24,322 nt of DNA from Diplocarpon mali. Taxonomy: Eukaryota; Ascomycota; Leotiomycetes; Helotiales; Drepanopezizaceae. The stretch's first letter is position 1; each line of letters begins with the position of its first letter. A program made the translations under genes and the position numbers. The stretch is from contig JAENRP010000144.1 in the NCBI GenBank assembly GCA_024741835.1, forward strand, positions 1-24,322, written 5' to 3'. Below are positions 21,381 through 24,322 of this stretch, one piece after another. Under the pieces are notes generated by a model. It did not search any database. It saw nothing but the letters and a program-made list of their open reading frames with translations, and was not told the origin of the DNA.

Positions 21381-21980
21381 CTAGACGAAAACTCTCGACA
21401 CCACGATTGGGATGCAAGTTGGGTTATCCGCTCGACCATGTCCAACCACCCAAGCCAGAGTTGTGAGTTCCAAGCCAGCGTCGGTCACGCACACCTGCCA
21501 TCGGTAGTAGGGCAGGAACTTCTTCAAGGCAGGCGAGACGCTGTCGTGCTGGAAGCCGCCAGCAAACATCATATCAAAGTAGTCGAATCCAAAGTGGGTG
21601 AAGCCCCGATCTCCCGGGCGAAACAGAGGGATGGCAACGTTGGAGAGCGGATGGGTTTCGAGGCCCAGAGACATGGATGTGTTTTGATTGCTCTCTTTCC
21701 ACGTGATCAACCCGACATTTCCGTATCCTGGAACCGGATTGTCGACGTCGGTATAGTTGAGAGTGAATCTGGTGAATTCCGGCATTTCGGTTCTTGTAAA
21801 GCAGAGAGCATGGATGTCGGTTCCTTCAAGGCAGGCGTAGAGGTATGTGTTGTTGATCCCCTTCTCGCTGGATGAGATGACGAGGTTGAACGGTTTACTT
21901 TGTTTGCGGTAGTACGGATCTTGTGCAGAGATCCCCGTCGCGAGTGCGAGTGCGAGGCCGGTCACGAGGGAGAAATGCAT
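21381..21980 (-). CDS. Small secreted protein, paralog A (function unknown)
   Basis: A single exon of 199 residues. The N-terminus MHFSLVTGLALALATGISA is a strong signal peptide, with cleavage expected before QDPYY. The mature protein has four cysteines (50, 60, 164, 189) and Asn-X-Thr/Ser sites such as NNT and NYT. It ends in YYRWQVCVTD and LAWVVG..NPTC..VVSRVFV, a pattern I associate with a widespread family of uncharacterised fungal secreted proteins. There is no active-site motif. The paralog is 675 nt downstream on the same strand, so the pair probably arose by tandem duplication followed by strong divergence. Effector, cell-wall or other extracellular roles are all possible. Confidence 0.88.
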   Translation of the reverse strand: MHFSLVTGLALALATGISAQDPYYRKQSKPFNLVISSSEKGINNTYLYACLEGTDIHALCFTRTEMPEFTRFTLNYTDVDNPVPGYGNVGLITWKESNQNTSMSLGLETHPLSNVAIPLFRPGDRGFTHFGFDYFDMMFAGGFQHDSVSPALKKFLPYYRWQVCVTDAGLELTTLAWVVGHGRADNPTCIPIVVSRVFV

Positions 21981-23591
21981 GTTGTTGTTGGGTTCAATCT
22001 ACCGCCGGAACCTACCGACCTACCTACTCTATGCTCGGTGGATCAGGTGGCGGGTATTCTTCCGGGGATGTATAGTATCGTGTGGACAATCTTGCTGTAC
22101 GTCGTTGTCGTGAAGGGGGAAAATGAGAGAGGGAGAGAATGAGAGATCTCTGGGTATTGTTGTTGACGAGCACATCAACATGGAGGTGTCTGATTCTCGG
22201 GCGAGCCCCTCTCGCCTTTGTACCTCGCCCCCGGCATACGCACCCGGATTTCTACTTTTTCTATAATTTAGTTCCTGTGAATTATTCTTATTATTACCCT
22301 AATAATTTTTGGGTTATTCTCGTGTCTCTGCTTCAAGAATACCCGGACCTACTGAACTATTTGGTAATATGTGTAGCCTCCTCTTCTTATGGTTAGTGCA
22401 TGGTGCATATTTAGCAGTCCCTTGATGAATTATCGAATCCTTCCTGAAGCTTGTTGCGTCTTGCGAAGCAGTACATGAATACTGATTATTTTGAATCATT
22501 CTTGAATTATTCTTGCATCGACTCGTACCCCTTGCACGGAGCTCTTGCAACGGGACCTCGAGGATCGACGCTCGGACTCCGACGAAGGAATTACCAAGTA
22601 CCTTTCTTTACGTGGGCACTCACGACGACGTGGGAGTACTTCGAGATTGGTGTATATCATATCATGTCCTCTTGGAGTTTTTTCCCGGAGCGGCAGAGTT
22701 CGAAGCTTCGCTGCGGCGAGGAAGCCGAGAGGGGAATCGACCCGAAAATGAAATGAACATGACATGCGTGACGCCGGCTCCTATCCAGGAGGTCGTCTGA
22801 TACGAGTAGCCTGGTCGTCACAATAGATGCATCTCTCTATCGAACGTACGACGACGATGAGTCGGCCTGTACCTACCTACTTGCGTACTCTCGGAGCGAG
22901 TGAGGCTACGTGAGACTATTCCCGTTGCTTGGCCGACTGTCGACTGCTGACTACTGACTGTCGACTGATGATACGTAGCAAAGGTCACAATGTCCGGTCG
23001 TACTACTCGTAGCGCTCATCCTCAAGCTGCAAGACTTGACCTACCGAACCGCGCAACACACGCGCTTTGCGTTGGGACACCAGGGGCTACGACGGAGTGA
23101 CACTGACGGTATTTTCTCACGCGAGTATTGTGCTTCCGCAGGTTGATGCCTGGACAAAGTAAAATCGACTGACCAGACCTTGCGGCGAGGTTTGCAAAGA
23201 GGCAAACCGTGGACTGATTCAGCTAAGGTTTCCCGTTCGGATACGTGGACGCATACCATGCCATATCCTCGGAGAATATCATCAGTCTTGGAGGGCTTCT
23301 GCTCTTGCTTCTGCCTCTGCCGAGCGACCGACTCCTCGAGAACCGTCGGAGAGAATATGAAGGGAGAAAGTGTCGAGGTCTGCCCTGGCTTCTGAAAGCA
23401 TCTGGTCCCGTCTAAGCGAAGGGGCGGCATAAACAAACGTCTGTGATCACTTGACTTGAGGAACCCTCCGAGGCGCCGTTTGCAGGTTGGAAGAAGTGAG
23501 AATCAAATCACCGAAGCTCCCAAATCCCAAATACGTGCTTTAGAGAGACTTCCCTCAAAGCGGCCCCTCTTTTTCTGGGGAGAGGGATCGC

Positions 23592-23603
23592 AGTCACGTG
23601 ACT
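23592..23603. promoter_or_regulatory. Palindromic E-box AGTCACGTGACT
   Basis: This perfect 12-bp palindrome contains the GTCACGTGAC form typical of fungal bHLH (Cbf1-like) promoter sites. It has no supported gene close by on the left, which suggests it serves a plus-strand gene starting beyond the window. Confidence 0.45.
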
Positions 23604-23773
23604 AGAGGATCATCTTTCGTGGTCAGCGACGAATCGCGCGAGCTGGAGATTTTGCGCATCAAATACCACTATAGATACACTGCAGTGGGGTCCTCTCGGC
23701 TACAAAGCTTCCTACAGGATGCGCAATCTGGGCCACACTTGGGAGAGACGCATCTCGTCATCTACCGTGTACG

Positions 23774-23797
23774 TTCGGCTTCGGCTTCGGCTTCGGA
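23774..23797. repeat. TTCGGC hexamer repeat, 4 units
   Basis: Three exact TTCGGC units are followed by TTCGGA. It is a short microsatellite in non-coding sequence between two E-box sites. Confidence 0.7.
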
Positions 23798-23884
23798 CAG
23801 CCTGAAAGATCGGTGGAGATCGGGTAGCACCATGCAGACCTCCTTCGGCTTGCCAAAAGGCAGATCTACTGCTCCAGGAATCCA

Positions 23885-23907
23885 GGTCACGTGTTGGTCA
23901 TGTGACC
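23885..23907. promoter_or_regulatory. Inverted pair of E-boxes (GGTCACGTG / CATGTGACC)
   Basis: GGTCACGTG at 23885-23893 and CATGTGACC at 23899-23907 form an inverted repeat with one mismatch and a 5-nt spacer. Each half carries a CACGTG or CATGTG core with the same GGTCA flank, suggesting a paired bHLH-type site. Confidence 0.45.
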
Positions 23908-24322
23908 TTAGCTGCACACCAGGAGCGCACATGTCAGGTGACGAGGCTTGGCATCAGCATCTGTAGCTACTTACTCTGCGCGCTCGAGGAATAGCTTCGA
24001 GAGAGCAAGCTTCGCAGCAACGAATTCTCCCCCTGGCTCGCAGAATCTTCACAGGTGCACATATCCCCAGTGCGATAGCCACGAGCACCAATACCCTCGT
24101 CGTATGGTTGTGAGAGGCAAATCGGCGAACTCGGGTGGTTCCTCGTTGATAACCTATCTACCTACCTCCGTAATGCCGACACGAAAGTCACCCACCGTGC
24201 AAAAGCGGGGTACTCTGGACAGCTAATCTGCCTCCTGTCGCTCTACGTCTCTCCACATTATCTTTCACACATACATCTTGAGCTGATCTACGCTCATCCG
24301 CGCATCTGGCAGATTCAAATCA

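Larger units (their letters stand above)
21981..24322. other. Gene-poor right flank
   Basis: No coding region is supported. It contains the likely promoter of the 21980 gene, with a TATA-like TACTATACATC about 90 nt upstream on the minus strand. It also has an AT-rich patch near 22255-22320, CTACCTACC-type stretches near 22020, 22870 and 24157, and the E-box group at 23592-23907. Open frames at 23598-23966 and 23948-24226 begin at GTG and TTG and have no recognisable domain. The right end may be the promoter or leader of a plus-strand gene lying outside. Confidence 0.5.

Noticed and set aside
21153..21875. 240-codon plus-strand frame with His-rich repeats
   Set aside because: It is made from the 15-bp minisatellite plus the antisense of the secreted protein gene at 21381-21980.
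23948..24226. 92-codon plus-strand frame near the right edge
   Set aside because: It starts at TTG, has no domain or intron structure I recognise, and lies in probable promoter or leader sequence.

Overview
The window looks like nuclear DNA of a filamentous ascomycete (Pezizomycotina). Its genes carry short GT-AG introns of about 44-97 nt with CTGAC or TACTAAC branch points. It holds a multidomain highly reducing polyketide synthase, a Clr5-domain protein and small secreted proteins, and the genes are separated by long non-coding stretches.

Layout: (1) 1-3411 shows no gene I can defend, only a 40-bp tandem duplication. (2) 3559-10577 on the minus strand is a five-exon highly reducing PKS of about 2271 residues, KS-AT-DH-(non-catalytic KR-like linker)-ER-KR-ACP. 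It has no C-methyltransferase and no release domain. An AATAAA lies downstream and a TATA-like box upstream. (3) 10578-13563 is a 3-kb gap with no convincing gene, carrying a 13-bp minisatellite and a 14-bp palindrome. (4) 13564-14528 on the plus strand is a four-exon FSH1/LovG-type serine hydrolase with an intact Ser-Asp-His triad. (5) 14529-16804 is partly AT-rich and gene-poor, ending in promoter-like sequence (palindrome, hexamer repeat, CCAAT and CACGTG boxes). (6) 16805-19381 on the plus strand is a three-exon Clr5-domain protein with TPR-like helices. (7) 20020-20706 and 21381-21980, both minus, are two diverged paralogs of a small secreted four-cysteine protein, separated by a 15-bp minisatellite. 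(8) 21981-24322 has no supported gene but has several CACGTG/CATGTG palindromic sites.

Working model: the PKS and the divergent hydrolase form a compact biosynthetic pair. The PKS builds a fully reducible, non-C-methylated chain on its ACP, and because it lacks a thioesterase the hydrolase is the natural candidate to release it in trans, as LovG does in lovastatin synthesis. The Clr5/TPR protein is a possible regulator, but nothing in the sequence ties it to the PKS. No P450, transporter, Zn2Cys6 regulator or resistance gene is visible here, so any further tailoring genes would lie outside the window.
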